From the NCBI RefSeq assembly GCF_965363235.1, contig NC_134850.1, positions 40,296,602 to 40,360,601 of the forward strand: DNA of 64,000 nucleotides, read 5' to 3'. The position numbers and the translations under genes were made by a program. Positions 12,384 through 25,864 of the stretch are shown piece after piece. The stretch is from Mytilus galloprovincialis (Eukaryota; Mollusca; Bivalvia; Mytilida; Mytilidae). Each line of letters opens with the position of its first letter. Positions within the stretch are counted from its first letter, which is position 1. The notes under the pieces are model-generated. The model searched no databases. It worked only from the letters and a program-made list of their open reading frames with translations, and was not told the origin of the DNA.

Positions 12384-12600
12384 GCTCACCTGGCCTGAAG
12401 GGCCAAGTGAGCTTTTCTCATCACTTGGTGTCCGTTGTTGTCGTCTGTAGTCTGTCGTCTGTAGTCTGTCGTCGTTCACTCTTACAAAAAATCTTCTCCT
12501 CTGAAAATACTGGGCCAAATTAAACCAAACTTGACCACAATCATCATTGGGGTATCTAGTTTTAAAAATGTGTCTGGTGACCCGACCAACCAACCAAGAT
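12384..12600 (+). repeat. Truncated AGCTCACCTGGCC repeat
   Basis: Begins TTTTAGCTCACCTGGCCTGA and runs through AAATCTTCTCCTCTGAAAAT and GGTATCTAGTTTTAAAAA, matching the head of the full copy at 35.7-37.0 kb. It stops soon after the ACCCGACCAACCAACCAAGA block, so the 3' part is missing. Confidence 0.8.
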
Positions 12601-13320
12601 TTATAAAGAATGATAAATAATATAGAGTTTTAAGTTCCATTCATATTTATTAAAAAGAAATGATGTTTTAGAGGAGCCAACAACTGAGCAGAGAGCAGAA
12701 GAGAGATTGATGACCTTGAAGAGTAAGCAATGAGAACAGTAAGACAGCTGTTAAGTATATCTGGGGTTACCAAATATTATGGTAAGAACCTCATCTATAA
12801 TCAAACTTGGTGAGTATTCTTTTTGTTGGTTAGATATTATGCATCATTATGAAAAAAGGGGGATGTAGGGTATAAATCAACAAGGCAGCTACCCAATGAA
12901 AATAAATAACCAGAGACATCTACAGGTCTTCAACTAATTAGACTGATGTTTATACAATACATGAACTTGTAAATCATCCAAAGACTAAAAGATTTGTGAA
13001 TAAAATGAACAGACTAACAAATAACTTACATACACACCAATATCTGACCTAAGCACATGAGCATGTTGCAGGGTGAAACTTTTTTTATATAAAGCCCACC
13101 CTTTTTGTGCAATACCTGACCAAAATACAAAATTTCATACAGAAATTTTTTTCAAATTATAGGGTTTCAAATTTTGAATAAGCTAATTTGTTCTTTAAAT
13201 AAAAAAGCCAGATGCAATTAACAAACAACAAAATATTTGGAAATCTTGACTCCCCCGCAAGAGAAAAATGTCACTCTTATTATTGAGGAAAATGGCCACT
13301 ACCTCAATGGTCTTTAAAAT
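12601..13320. other. Gene-free stretch, possible noncoding exon
   Basis: Between TTTTAG (about 12670) and ATTATGGTAAGAACC (about 12776) is a segment bounded by splice-like signals. Its 3' edge resembles the TTTTATGGTAAGAACC donor of the U1/U2 units at 24.59 and 34.49 kb. All three frames contain stops. This is suggestive only. Confidence 0.25.
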
Positions 13321-13329
13321 TAATTCAGT

Positions 13330-13540
13330 TGCTCTGGGTCATAATTCTGAAAACTTATCCTGAAATCCTGGGCTTAAAAATTCGAAATCCTGAGGTCCCA
13401 AATTTAAATAAATTTAAATCTCGACATCCCGAAATTCGAAAAAAAAATTCCAGGATCTTGAAAGGGTCAATCCCGAAATCCTGAGCTTAAAAACACCCAA
13501 TCCCATGGTCCCAATAAAGGTCCTATCCCCCTCATATCTA
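13330..13540. repeat. Repeat rich in AATCCTGAG/TCCCGAAATC motifs
   Basis: Several short imperfect repeats of GAAATCCTGAG, CCCGAAATTCG and CTTAAAAA occur in a row. They are repeat-like, with no reading frame supported. Confidence 0.45.
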
Positions 13541-14500
13541 TAATTGATAAATAAGATAAAAGAAATACAGAAATTGTTAACATTAAATTGCCTTTTGCCA
13601 TGCTTACATCAACAAAAGATTTTTTTTTCATTTTCCAAAATAATTCCAAGGCTAAAGATGTAGGATGCCATTCTTCTAACAAAATACCACAGCATGGAGA
13701 CCCAAATCAGCACACTAAAATGTCCAATGTGTGTCCTACATCTTGAAATAAATATCATTTTATAAATGTTCAAATATCTTCAAAAACATTTAATATTATT
13801 TTTTTTACTCATTTCTACTCTGTTGAGACTATTTCACTAGCACTGCACTTTGACTTTGACTAAGACAAACAATTTTTTTTATTGAAGTTGAATGGCCTTA
13901 GTGATGACTTAGTTGAGGACATGGAAAGTATTTTGTCATTGTTGGTTGTTTCATGGGGTTTGACCTCTTGAGTCACAAAGACCTTATGTATGTTAGTTTA
14001 AGTGAAATGTTCAATGCATTGTCAATGCTAAACATTTGATTGACTTTGACTGATTTTTTTTTAGTTTCTGAAGAGTATAAATGAGTTTGAACAAAGTGCA
14101 GCATAACTTTTCTACATGATAAGAAGATTTGATTTTAATATTTTCACCAAATTTACTGATGATAGCAAAGCTTATGGTTTGTGCAATACTAGAATATGCT
14201 TTTTTTCACATGGAGCTTGTCACTTTCACTCAAAAAACATTAAAGAATTAATCAAATTTGTAAAGCTAAGCTTAAAGTTTGATATGTTATACACATAGGA
14301 GCTTGAAATTGTTTAAAAAAAAATAACTTAATTATCTTGTGTATTTGTGTCAGCTTCCATTCACTTTTTAAAAGTTTGAAAAAATACATTAAGAGGCATT
14401 TGCTATAAAAAAAGACAATAAATAACAGCACTTCATTTTTGATGAACATATATTAAAGTGGAATAATGAAGTAATGACCTGCAATTAGCAAGTAGATATA
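13541..14500. other. Gene-free AT-rich stretch
   Basis: Only short chance frames are present. Nothing is recognisable as a gene, RNA or element. Confidence 0.45.
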
Positions 14501-14504
14501 GGAA

Positions 14505-15090
14505 GATGTGGTGTGAGTGCCAATGAGACAACTCTCCATCCAAATAACAATTTATAAAAGTAAACCATTATAGGTCAATGAATGTCCTTCAACATGGAGC
14601 CTTGGCTCACACTGAACAACAAGCTATAAAGGGCCCCAAAATTACTAGTGTAAAACCATTCAAACGTGAAAACCAACGGGTAGCAGTCTGTTTAGTTAAA
14701 TTTTGTAAAAATGAACTAAAAACGTTGCATATTTATTATTTTTTTCCAAGACTATAATTTAACCTCATTTTGGTCTGTATGCATACAACATTTAATAGGT
14801 ACCATTGTAGTAGAAGGTTGCTCAGCTTGGTCAGATAATAAAAAGAACAGAATGTCAAAATAAAAAAATGAAACAAAGGAGCCACCGCACACAACAGGTT
14901 TGGTGACTGGTTTTTCCAACAAAAAATATGAAACTTATTTAAAATTGAAAATAATGTCAGAGACAACAACCCAACCAAAGAGCAGAAAACAGCCAAAGGC
15001 CACTAATGGCTCTTCAACTCGACCAGAAAATTCAGCATCAGGAGGCAGGCTTCAGCAGGCCCTACACAAAACTGTGTACTAGTTTGGTAA
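14505..15090 (+). repeat. R1 and R2 repeat fragments in tandem
   Basis: 14505-14720 matches R1 (AGATGTGGTGTGAGTGCCAA, GAGACAACTCTCC, CCTTCAACATGGAGC). 14940-15090 matches R2 (TGTCAGAGACAACAACCCAA, then AGAGCAGAAAACAGCCAAAG). About 220 bp of unassigned sequence separates them. The small frames across this stretch are repeat-derived. Confidence 0.7.
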
Positions 15091-16420
15091 AAGTGGATGT
15101 CATACGAAACTCAAAAACATATAAATGAACTAAAATTAAAAAACATACAAGACTAACAAAGGCTTCTAACTAGAGACAGGTGCATAAATACAGTGGTTTA
15201 AACAGGTTTGAGAGATCTCAACCCACACCTATACCTCTAGGAGCCAATGTAGAAAAAACAAACACACAGCAATTCACACAGTAAAACTCATTTAAAAAGA
15301 AGTCTGTGTCCCATGTCAGAAAAGGTAACATAAGAAACAGACTAACTAAGCCGACTGGCAATAGTTTTGGTATTTTTACAGCAGTTACAATGCTAAATTT
15401 CTTGGAAAAATAAAGTAGAAAAAGTTGATTAAAAAAAAATTAAAAAATTTGAATTTTACTTTAAAGAAAATAAAATAAGGTTTCATTGATTTTATTCTTA
15501 CATGCCCGTATGTAATTTTGTATATTTATTTATGTTTCATTTCAGAGTTCACCAACAGATGTTTAATTCTAAAATTTTGATTTTTGCAGATTGCAGCAGG
15601 GGGATGTTACTGTCATAGACCTTGAATAGACTCCGTTGTACTAGACCAGGGAGGGTAGCGCATAGTTTCCGCAGCACTATACAATAGTAACAAGATCACT
15701 CTACCATGAGCTTGTTAAAGGGCCCGTTTGATGAAAGTGACACCAACGTTCTCCAAAAGACTACAGATTTTTTTTGCAGATGCAGCCGAGAGGATGTTTC
15801 AGTCATGCAACATTCTCAAACACTAATAATTTTCATTTCTTTTTTGTTGTAGATGCAACCTCAGTCATAGACCTAGAGTATGGCTATGTTGTAACAGATG
15901 AAGAAAAGTGGCATATAAATTTCTGTATGTCCATTTCATTGATGGAAGTGACAAATTACTAATCTTTCTTCTTAATATCCATTTCAGAGTTCTTACAAAG
16001 ATGTATAGGTATACGGTATTTATTATTTCTGTTTTGTGTATTTTTGTCAATGAGATAAAACCCATAGAACAAAATCAATCGAAGTATTAACTGGTGTTAT
16101 TTGAGACAACACCCTGGAACACAAGAAGTATCCCACCTCACAAAATTTAACACATGAGACATCTTACTTTCACCTTTTTTGAATGAAGCAGCACACTGTA
16201 ATCAAGAAGTTATTCATGACCTGGAACATCTAGGAATAGCATATCGCTAATAGCATTTCTACAATTATCCTAAAAATGCATACAGTCGGGTACAATGATA
16301 AACAAGAGATACACAAAAAAGGAATATACCAAAGGACCAATATTAAACCATGGGGTAAAAATAGACTAGACAACACATAACCAAAAGAAATGACAGAAAA
16401 TCGTCTACACTGATAACAAA
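15091..16420. other. Gene-free stretch with duplicated exon-like segments
   Basis: GTCATAGACCTTGAATAG (about 15614) and GTCATAGACCTAGAGTAT (about 15866) are related. They are preceded by TTTTTGCAG and TTTGTTGTAG acceptor-like ends, and an ATTTCAGAGTTC block recurs near 15540 and 15980. This looks like an old tandem duplication of about 260-440 bp. No open frame is conserved between the copies. Confidence 0.3.
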
Positions 16421-16730
16421 ATATTGTACAGCAACAACCCAACCAAAGACCTGAGGGGTTCTCAGGCACCAAGCACCAATCCAAACAAAGACCAGGGATG
16501 ATCTCCAGCACACAGCACCAACCAAAACAAAGAACAGGTATGAACTAGGGCAAAAAGCACCAACCCAACCAAACTTAAGAGCCAGAGATGATCTCAGGCA
16601 CCAAGCACCAACCTTTCCAAAGACCAGGGATGATTTCTTACACAACTCACAATTTTTACCAAAGACCTGGAATGATCTCAGACACCAAGCACCAACCAAA
16701 ATAAAAAAAAGGGTGATCTTAGGTACCACA
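16421..16730. repeat. Minisatellite, about 55-bp degenerate units
   Basis: About six imperfect units built from CAAAGACCAGGGATGATCTC and AGGCACCAAGCACCAACC. The long minus-strand open frame (128 codons, 16343-16729) exists because the unit happens to lack stops. It gives a repetitive, compositionally odd peptide and I do not call it a gene. Confidence 0.8.
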
Positions 16731-19700
16731 GAATGGTAGCAAGTATTTTATATGTTAACTTATTTACTAATTGTTTAAGTAAAATGTTTTTTTTTCATTC
16801 ATTGCTCCATTTTTTCTATCAAAAATTGTCAAAATGCAACATGAATTTTTTATGTGTTTTTATATCTCTTTCTTCCAAATGTTTTACTTAATATAATAGG
16901 TAAATAATTTCTTGAATAGAAAAAAAATTGGAAATGTTAATTTACTTTAATCAACGAATGAAAAAAGAAATGTTCAAACCTTTTTCATGCATAACCAAAT
17001 TATTAAATGTGTTAAATAAAAGATTATAAATGACAAATTTCTATATTTTTTGGAGTAAAGTGAGATATGCTTCTATGTATTTTTACAATTGAACTGTTCC
17101 AAAATTTAATGTATCTTTTTTTACAGAAAATATAACGTAAAATAACAAATAATGACTCGGGTTTACATGAAAACACTGACATCCTGAATGACAGTAGCAT
17201 AGGTTGATCCAGGGAGCCTTCCCCCTTTGTGGAAAGATTATATAAGGAATCACTGTAGCATGACTGGAGCGGGCCCCCTCATGAAAAGTTCTGGATTCGC
17301 CACTGAGTAGTGAAATAAAAATTCACTAAATTAGAAGGGGAGGTAACTCGATACAATATGGTATTTCAACCAAGTGATGCAATTTTGCTCTAAATCCGGG
17401 AGTAAAATTCAGGTACACTATGCCAAGATCAAATTTTTTTACTCTTGGGAAAGTTGAGGGGGTACATTATTAAACCTAGGGTATTTTATTTTTAATATAT
17501 ACTGCATAATATAAATGTGATGCTATCTGAATTGAAATCCGTTTGCCCAGGTGAAAAAGCCTCCTCCACTATTTTATGGTAGAAGCATTTAGTAATTGGG
17601 GAAAATGTGATTGAATTTGATTATTAATTTCTGAAATAAGTTAATATTAACACAAATATTCACCATCAAAATTTTTAATAATGTTTCTGGATTATGATGA
17701 GCCATTTTTAATTATAAAAGTTTTCCTCATGTTTTTTTTTACAGATCATTTGCTTAATAATAGCCAAGTACATAACACCTTCTTTTTCATTCTCATAATT
17801 AAAAGAATATCAAGATAAATATGCCAATATAAATCCAAGTGGTACTTATTACATTCTTGTTGGTGGATCCTTGAATAAGTTTTATTTAATATTTAAAACT
17901 TACCAAAAAGTATTTTCCTTTAGAACATATTCAGTTTGAACACATAAATGACAGTATTTTTAGTAAGCATTTCATGAGAACAATGTAGTTAGAATTTTGA
18001 CCGGAAAAATAAATAAAAAAAATTCGGGCATTCAATAGTGATGTATAAATACAATTTAGAAAGAACTATAAAAACTGAAAATTAAATAAAAAACTTAGAA
18101 AGAAGATTGATTTGATTTGATTACAACATACACAAAAAGCGTCCCCGATTATTAAACCATTGAACAAAATTTTCTTCTGGAATGCAGTAAAATGATTTGC
18201 CCATCAATTTCAGTAGTTCAATTTGGCATACTTTAATATGCAACAACAGTCGAAGCTAGAAAAAGAGGTTGGAGATTAGAGTGGAAAGCCCGCTTATTTG
18301 ATTTGTTTATACTATTTTGTCAAATTGATTAATGTAGAAATGGTGATAGTTGAAATAACTTTAGATGAGATTTATTAAGTTGTAAAACATTTTAGGTCGT
18401 TGGGTTCAATGATCAACTGATATTAATTAAACATTTTTAAACATTGTCTTGTTTGCATTGCCAGGTCTTTTGGGTGGTTCAAATTGGGTTTGCATAGCAA
18501 TTCATACAATTTTTGGTGGTACACCAGTTTAAAAGGATAAAAACTGAAATTTCATATTTGTAATTAAACAATTTCACCATTTTTTTTTACTGTTTTCAAT
18601 ACATCTTGATTGTCAAATTGGAGAATAACATAGTTATTTAAATTTAAGTCATAGTCATCTGCATTTAAAGTTTCATAGCTGAACATTATTGTTCATCTTG
18701 AAAGTTGTTTTTGAAGATTAAACAAATATCAAATTATCATTTCAGAAATACATTGAGCTTTGAGCGCTGCGTCTCTTACTAACATATAACATAGTTTCTT
18801 TTTGGTGTAGCTTTCAGTAGTTAGGGTCTGGTTATTTCTTCTGTTTTTTCATTTGTTCTTTGGATGGTGTTATGGTTTTCAAGTATTCTGCTTTCAAAGG
18901 AATCTTCATATGTAATTCTGAAATGAAAGTATTTGATATTTGTACGGTCATTTAAATATTAGAAAAAAGACCATTTAGAGCTTAGAGCTACTTTGAACTT
19001 TTTATAATTTTCGAAACAATGTCAAAAACAAATGTCTTAAATCAAATTCTAAATTGTATTTGACATATTATGATGTATTGGAAACGAAAAAATTAAATGT
19101 ATATTTGTATCTTAGATTGAATTCAAATACAGTATTGTGAAAAATGTCCCAAAATGTTATTTACTTGAGCGTCAACAAAATTATTTCAGGGTATGTTTCT
19201 TTTAAGCACTTATTGCGAACAAGGCAATGGTGAAGTAAAAGTAACATTTCAAAATTATAAACTAATTGGATATATCTCTTATCTATAAAAATCACTTAAA
19301 TCTTTAACCAATTGGAAAGCAATTAAATAAATCATTTCACACCCCCCTAAAAAAAAAATTCATTCTGAGTTATCTAAAACTATCATCATTTCCCAGAGAA
19401 ATTTAAAAAATCATCCCTCGCGTTAAATGGTAGTAAAATCTATTTTACTTCAGATATCTCATTCTTGGGTTAACTTTTCAACTCTAATCCCCAATAATAT
19501 GCTTTCATTCAGACATATTACAAATTCTCCATACAAATCCCAAAAAATAATCTTGTGAAAAACTAAAATTTGTGGTTCTCATGAAAAATAATTTAAAAAA
19601 AACCTGTCAATAATAATGAATCCACAGTATTCACATCAAGTTTTATAATTAAGCCTCAACTGTTGTATATAAGCAACATTTCTTGTTTGTTTCTTTGTCT

Positions 19701-20190
19701 TTACACAATTGAAATCCATTTCTTTTAAGCAAGGGAGATAACTTGTTTCAAATTTTAATTTTATGATGAAAATTCTAAAAATAATTTCTGGGAACAGGCT
19801 ATTTGTTTTTGTCTTCTTTGTCCATTCAACATCATATTTTTCTATAATCAGTGTAATTTTTATTCGATTTAAAAATATTTAGTAACTATTTGGTTTATAA
19901 TTATCAGTACATAATTGACAACTATTTTTAATTTAAACCTTTTCATCACATTTAACAATGGCTCATCATGATTTGTAGATAAGATTTTGACATTTCTTTT
20001 CGAAATTCCCCATAAATTTCTTTCAAAAATTGCACACAATCAGTTATATTAACCAAGCAGGTTCCAATTGGATCATGTACCATACTTTGAGGGCAGTGGC
20101 AGATTCAGAGGGTGGGAGTTTTGGTGTTGGATCCCCCTTTTTGTCAAGCCTTTGACTTTAGTTGAAAATGTGAGACATAGCAGTCCTACA
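16731..20190. other. AT-rich gene-free stretch
   Basis: No gene is supported. Near 17185-17300 is a fragment ending GAAAAGTTCTGGATTCGCCA, related to 48.05-48.19 kb (GAAAAGTTCTGGATCTGCCA), so it is a dispersed repeat. The rest shows AT-rich unique-looking sequence. Confidence 0.45.
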
Positions 20191-20670
20191 TTCCGTCATT
20201 GGCGTCGTCCTTGGCAGCATCAAGAAATACTCACTCTTTGCTTAAAGTTTGAAATTTTAATAACTTTCTTAAAAACTCTCCTTGATTTGTACCAAGTTTG
20301 GACAAAAGCTTTCTCCTGGGAAACGTTACATTCACTCTGAGGTTAAAATTTTAAAATTTATAATAACTTACTTAAATTCTCCTGGATTTGTACCAAGTTT
20401 GGACAAAAGCTTGTTTATGATCATAAGATAGTATCCAGAAGAAAAAATAAAATTCCATTTTTTCTGTTTTTCACTTATATATGGACTTAGTTTTTCTTCA
20501 AGTTAACATTACATACAGTCTGCTGTTTTTTAAACATTTATTAGATTCATAAACTATTCTGGATTTTTACCAAACTTGAACAGATTCTTCTTTCAATCAA
20601 AAGATAACAAAAAGACTAGGGATTGCTACATTGAATCAATAAGATAGACATATTTTGGTTCCTATGGGTC
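20191..20670. repeat. Irregular tandem repeat (TACCAAGTTTGGACA units)
   Basis: Units containing TTTAATAACTTTCTTAAAA, GGATTTGTACCAAGTTTGGA and CAAAAGCTTGTTTATGATCA recur at irregular 100-200 bp spacing. The same unit is repeated again at 21.5-22.0 kb. The open frame at 20068-20340 is repeat-derived. Confidence 0.7.
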
Positions 20671-20919
20671 CTTCAACAGGATTGAAACTAAAGGAGAGTA
20701 CAGAATTCTGTTATGATAATTTGCATGTCACATTGACACCATCAGGATAAGTTACAAATATGGAGTGAACGTAGATGTGAACTTTAACTGGATCAAGAAT
20801 GTTAAATAAAATATGTTTTTGTAAATTTGGACGACATTTGACTTGCAATTATGTACCATTTACGATGCTGGATGTAGTACAGACTTGCTTACCGTACTAT
20901 TTCAACACTGGAAGAAGTA

Positions 20920-21135
20920 TGTTTGTCTGAGCGAAGCCAATTGGAAGCACGTACCTCTTAGTGAAGCTAATTGGGAGCCATACCCTCTGTCTTGTTGCGA
21001 AGCTGATTGAGAGCAGTACATATATACCACTGTCTGCTAAAGCTAATTAGAAGCAGTACCCCCGGCAGAGTGGTCCCAATTAGAGGCAGTAACTCTGAGC
21101 GAAGCCAACTGGAAGCATGTACCTCTCCAAAATTT
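20920..21135. repeat. Degenerate minisatellite (GCGAAGCCAATTGGAAGCA)
   Basis: Four to five imperfect copies of GCGAAGCCAATTGGAAGC followed by ACGTACCTCT or AGTACC, about 40-50 bp apart. Confidence 0.6.
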
Positions 21136-21479
21136 GATTAAACACTATTCAACAAATTTTATTTAACATTCTTTTTAAACTTTACTCCCATTATTACCTT
21201 CTTTTATTTTTGATTTATTATTTTTCCTCCTGTTGACCTAATGAAGTACAAATTATCACTTCACTATTTTGTACTCTTTAGTTTTTATTCTGATGCACGT
21301 GCCATATAGAAATTAAAACATGCCAATATATAGTTTAGTAAAAAGAATTATCATAAGTGAATCTTTTATAGACAATTCAAATACAAAAAATACTATGCAT
21401 TTTGCTGATTATATATTTTACTGGGAATTTCACTTAATGTAACTGTAAATGTAAAATACCATTAATACTTTTTGTCCAG

Positions 21480-22015
21480 ACCTAGCCATCCTACATTCTG
21501 TCAGCAGCGTAGTGGGTGGCGATCACAAATATTCACTCTTTGCTTAAAGTTTTTGAAATTTTAATAACTTTCTAAAACTATTCTGGATTTCTACCAAACT
21601 TCGACAGAAGCTTGTTTATGATCATAAGATAGTATCCAGAAGTAAATTTTGTAAATAAAACCAATCAATTTTTCCATATTTTACTTATAAATGCCAGGAT
21701 ACAATACATTCACTCTGTGGTTAAAGTTTTTAAAATTTTAATAACTTCTTAAAATATTCTAGATTTGTAACAAACTTGGACAGAAGCTTGTTTACTATCA
21801 AAATCTAGTATCTAGAAGGAAAAATATTTAAAACTTTGTTCCTGTTTTTCCGTATTTTACTTATAAATGGACTAAGTTGACCTTAAATTCAATCTAAAGT
21901 TAAAGTTTTTAAAACATTTATTAGATTCATAAACTATCCTGGATTTTTACCAAACTTGGACAGAAGCTTCTTACAATCAAAAGATAATATCTAGAGGAAT
22001 ATTTTTATTGATTTT
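21480..22015. repeat. Second array of the TACCAAACTTGGACA tandem repeat
   Basis: Three units of roughly 200 bp match the array at 20.2-20.67 kb (TTTTAATAACTT, GGATTTTTACCAAACTTGGA, CAGAAGCTT, AAAGATAATATCTAGA). The two arrays are about 0.8 kb apart and may be halves of one repeat element. Confidence 0.7.
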
Positions 22016-23290
22016 TATCCCTCATTTTTGTTGAGCCTGGGATTAACAGCAAAGGTCATTGAGACACTGGGTTCTGGGGAACCCTTACAATTATTTTGAT
22101 GTTCAATGCAATTGAATCAGAACATAAACTAGTTTGAACCCTGCCTTTTATCTTGGATGGGAGTCCCCTCTCTTTAGAGATGGCTTAAACCACCCCTTGG
22201 GGTTTAAATAATTGCTTTTTCATCATTTGAAGATGGAAAAAAAAACTATTTACGTTATTACATGGGATTTGTTTCCTCTACAAATGGCCTAAAAGAGCTG
22301 TCCTGTCTGTGTATTGACTGGAGCTAGTTCTGACTGTTATCCTCCATTTAAGGAACCAGTCATTCCAAGAGTTACCTTGTGCTAGTCCATCTCTATTGAT
22401 GTCAAGATTTCAGTGATTTCTCTTCTTTTCAAACAGGTTTTTGGAAGCAGTCTTATGAAAAACAAAATTTTGACATCACCAATTAATATGATACATGTAT
22501 CAAACTTGATTTGGGAACAAAAATGTTTCTTTTGAATTGTAAATTTTGGAACTTTTTTCTTCAGTTATTAAAGTTTAAAATTTAATGATTTTTATCACAT
22601 GCAATTTGAATTTGGACAATTGTTTTTTATTCTAAAGAATCAGCATTTTTTTACCATTTCTTTAGTTCATAAAAAGATTTTCTACTTCATACCACTGTTT
22701 TGCATTTTATAAATTTGTATTTTATATTTTCAGTGTTTCTTGTACCATCAAAACTTCAATGAAAGATTGCACTCATGTTGAAGTTGTGTAACTCCTAGTA
22801 TGAAATTGTTTGAGGAATTTTCCCCACTTTTATTAAAATTTACAGACGGTACCAGTTTTGTGTAATTATAACTACTGCAGTTTGAAATGTTTATAATTTT
22901 TCTATTTTTTCTTGAATTGGGAGCTTTTTATTTAAAATCTTTATAAGAAGGTTACAATTTTTGTTTCAAACTCATATCTTTAGAACTCTCATAATGAGCA
23001 TGCAAATTGATTAAGATTAATTGTCATCACCAATTTTTGACCTTTTAAAATTCCATATACTGTATTTAAATTTCAGTATTTAAAAAAAAGACCATTCTCC
23101 ATTGTTAAAGGAAAAATATGAATTTGCACAACTGAGCTACTTCAGGCTATGGTCAATTTTTGGAGTATAATTTTCATGCTTATGATGTGCATGGTGATAA
23201 ACTTAAAAAAAGAGATATTTTATTAAACTATGCTTCAAAATATTAGAAAATGTTTGTGATTTATAGGTGTTAGCCAATTACTATTCTGTT
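22016..23290. other. Gene-free stretch before unit U1
   Basis: AT-rich. TTCAAACAG at about 22437 is a possible acceptor followed by a short segment ending CTTATG, which resembles exon ends in the downstream units, but no copy relationship could be shown. Confidence 0.35.
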
Positions 23291-24676
23291 CTTTTTTTAT
23301 AACCCCTTATTTTAGGTCTTTACATATTAGATGTCTTTAAACTAATATAAGAGCTATTATTTAGAGCTCTCTAAATAAAAGAAAATACAGGTTACCAATT
23401 TAAAAGCACATCTGGTATTTTAACTGTATTTTATGTATGAATTAAAAAAAATATTATTTGTATATTACATTGAGAATTACTTTAACTGGAATGAATGGAA
23501 AAAGAAAATATTGTGAGATGCTTTGGAACATTCATGGGACAATTGTACACTTGATAAAATACAATGGAAAGGACATTTCGTTTAGTGCATAAATTGGATT
23601 CAGTGAACTGACCAGCACAAAGAATTATGTTGAAAAGCATGAAAAAGTAACCATGGTAGCAGCTCCAAGGAAGATGGTTAAATAAATCTTCAACCAAGTC
23701 TGAGGCTTTACAAAGAAAATAAGAAGGCAAGTTTAATTAAGTCAAACAAGTTCTATACATTTTATACATTATTTGATAAAAAGTATATATTTAAGGCTTA
23801 CCATGCAGTTACAGTGGAGAAAGTGATGTTGCTAACGTAAAATGATATTTTTTGCCTTTCAATGGGAGATAACTCATTGTAAAATGTGCAGATGATTTAC
23901 CTTTATGAACAATAAAATATGTTTAAACCATTGTTATTGAGGAGTTGAAACTCAATAAGTAAATTATAAGACTTTTTTTTAATTTTTCATCTTTTACATT
24001 GATTTTACAGTTATTGATGTTATACTTTTGTGTGCACGTAGTCAGAAATCCTAACAATATTGGTAAATGTAGGGGAAATGGAAATATAAAGTATATAAAT
24101 TGTCAATTTTTCTATTTTAGGTTCTTTCTGTGAGATGTTTTTATGGTGTGGGAATAAGACTTGGTGGTCAAATACAGCTAATATATAGGTAGGTACCAGT
24201 ATACAGTTTGGAAAAGAAGAAAGAAAAAAAGATAAATGTAGTACATGTATAAAAGTAATTAGATCCATTTTTTACTTTCCTTGCCTTGAAATAATCAAAC
24301 ACTAAATTTTTACCCTCTCTTTTGATATCAGTACAAATACAATGTATAGTATATGTTGAAGGATCTAACATGATTATTTGGTTTGTTATGTTGTTGGATT
24401 GCTGTCTAGTCAATGTGTTCTCAACATCTAGTACATGAATAAAACCCATTTCTTTTTAATTTTAATACAGTAACAAGTGATCCTTTTAAACCATTTTATT
24501 AATAATATGACAAAATTTTATATTTCAGATTAGCTTCACAGCTTGTCTGTAAGGATTGAAGTTGGGAATGGTCATTGGAGCTGGCTTTTATGGTAAGAAC
24601 CAGTACATAAATTAATGAATTATTCAGCAAAGAGCATGTACAAATCTAGTTCTTCATTATGCTAAGAAGTATTATA

Positions 24677-25615
24677 GTCCAGTCAATCTAGCATAGATTT
24701 GACCCTAACCCGAAAGTAATTGCAACAGAAGATTTTTAAGTTTTAATCTTTAGCATTATACCCCAAATATACACAGAAAAAAGTCCCATAAAATCTAACT
24801 TGAGGAAGACTAAAAAAATCACCATTTAAAATTCCTATGGAGATTTGCATTGAAAAGGGAGATAACTCTTGCAAAAAAGGCAGAAATATCAATAAAAATT
24901 GATACAAAATTATAACTTTACCGCTTCTATTCATCAGAATGTATTGATTCTTGATTTTTTAGCGGTCTTTAGAGTATAACAAACAACTCTAAAGGTCTTT
25001 TCATATATTTTATCTAGCTAAAATCTAGATTTCATAATTCATTAGTTGACCATTTAATGAATTTTTCAACATATCAAGGTCAAGAATCTCAAATTTAATT
25101 AAAAAAACAATTAAGCATGCATTCTTCTTTTTGTGGTTTAAAGTTTCTTTAGATAAGTAAGTTGCTGAAAAAATATAATATACAGATATAAACAATACCA
25201 AATTTTCACATTATTTTTTCAAAATGGTTACAAAGCTTCAAATTTGCAATTTCTTTAATGAAAAATGCACGAAAAAAATAAAACTACCCATAACACTTCG
25301 GTTTTGCACTTTTTATGAACAGAAGATTATATAATTGAGTCAAATACAAACTTATAACTCAATCAAAGTATCATACTTTACATAAATTTCAAGAAAAACA
25401 ATCAAAAACTGACCAAAAAAGACTCATTTTTGCAAGAGGTATCTCCCCTTCCAATGTTAATTTCCATAGGAAATTTAAAGTGCTGGTTTGAGTTTTCCTC
25501 AAGTTAGATTTTATGGGACTTTTTTCTGTGTATATAAAGGGCATAATGCTATAGATTAGAACTAAAACATTTTCTGTTGCAATTAGTTTTAGGCTAAATC
25601 TTAGTTTGACTGGAC
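24677..25615. mobile_element. 939-bp palindromic non-autonomous DNA transposon (TA target), M1
   Basis: Ends GTCCAGTCAA (24677) and TTGACTGGAC (25615) are flanked by TA on both sides (24675-24676, 25616-25617). The inverted arms extend about 250 bp: CTAATTGCAACAGAA, ACAGAAAAAAGTCCCATAAA and ATCTAACTTGAGGAA pair in both arms. The left arm has diverged clearly from the right, so the element is not new. There is no transposase frame. The terminal about 120 bp match the sequence starting at 60031, upstream of the large gene at the window end, which is my candidate for the source of its transposase. Confidence 0.85.
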
Positions 25616-25843
25616 TACAGTGACCATTAGTTACTTACATCCATGTCATTTGGTCTCTGGGAGAGTTATTTCATTGACAATGATCTTCTTTACTTTATGT
25701 ATGGGGACAATTTTAGAAAACCAATTTTCTAAGTAACAGTATAATTTTTAATTTCCTTTATTTATCTTCATACCTACTTATGTCCTCCTTCCAGATTATA
25801 TATACGATTATAGTTTTAAGAAAAATTAAAGTATACTACTTCT
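25616..25843 (-). repeat. Inverted copy (B) of the segment at 31369-31596
   Basis: 228 bp that pair as an inverted repeat with 31369-31596, with about one mismatch seen by eye. The downstream partner continues without a break into repeat R1, so the downstream copy looks original. One edge lies exactly at the TA where M1 ends. The near identity means the duplication is recent. Confidence 0.9.
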
Positions 25844-25864
25844 CTGCATAATTAAAGTATAATA

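Noticed and set aside
16343-16729. 128-codon minus-strand open frame
   Set aside because: It reads through a 55-bp minisatellite. Its length comes from the unit lacking stops, with no codon or domain signal.
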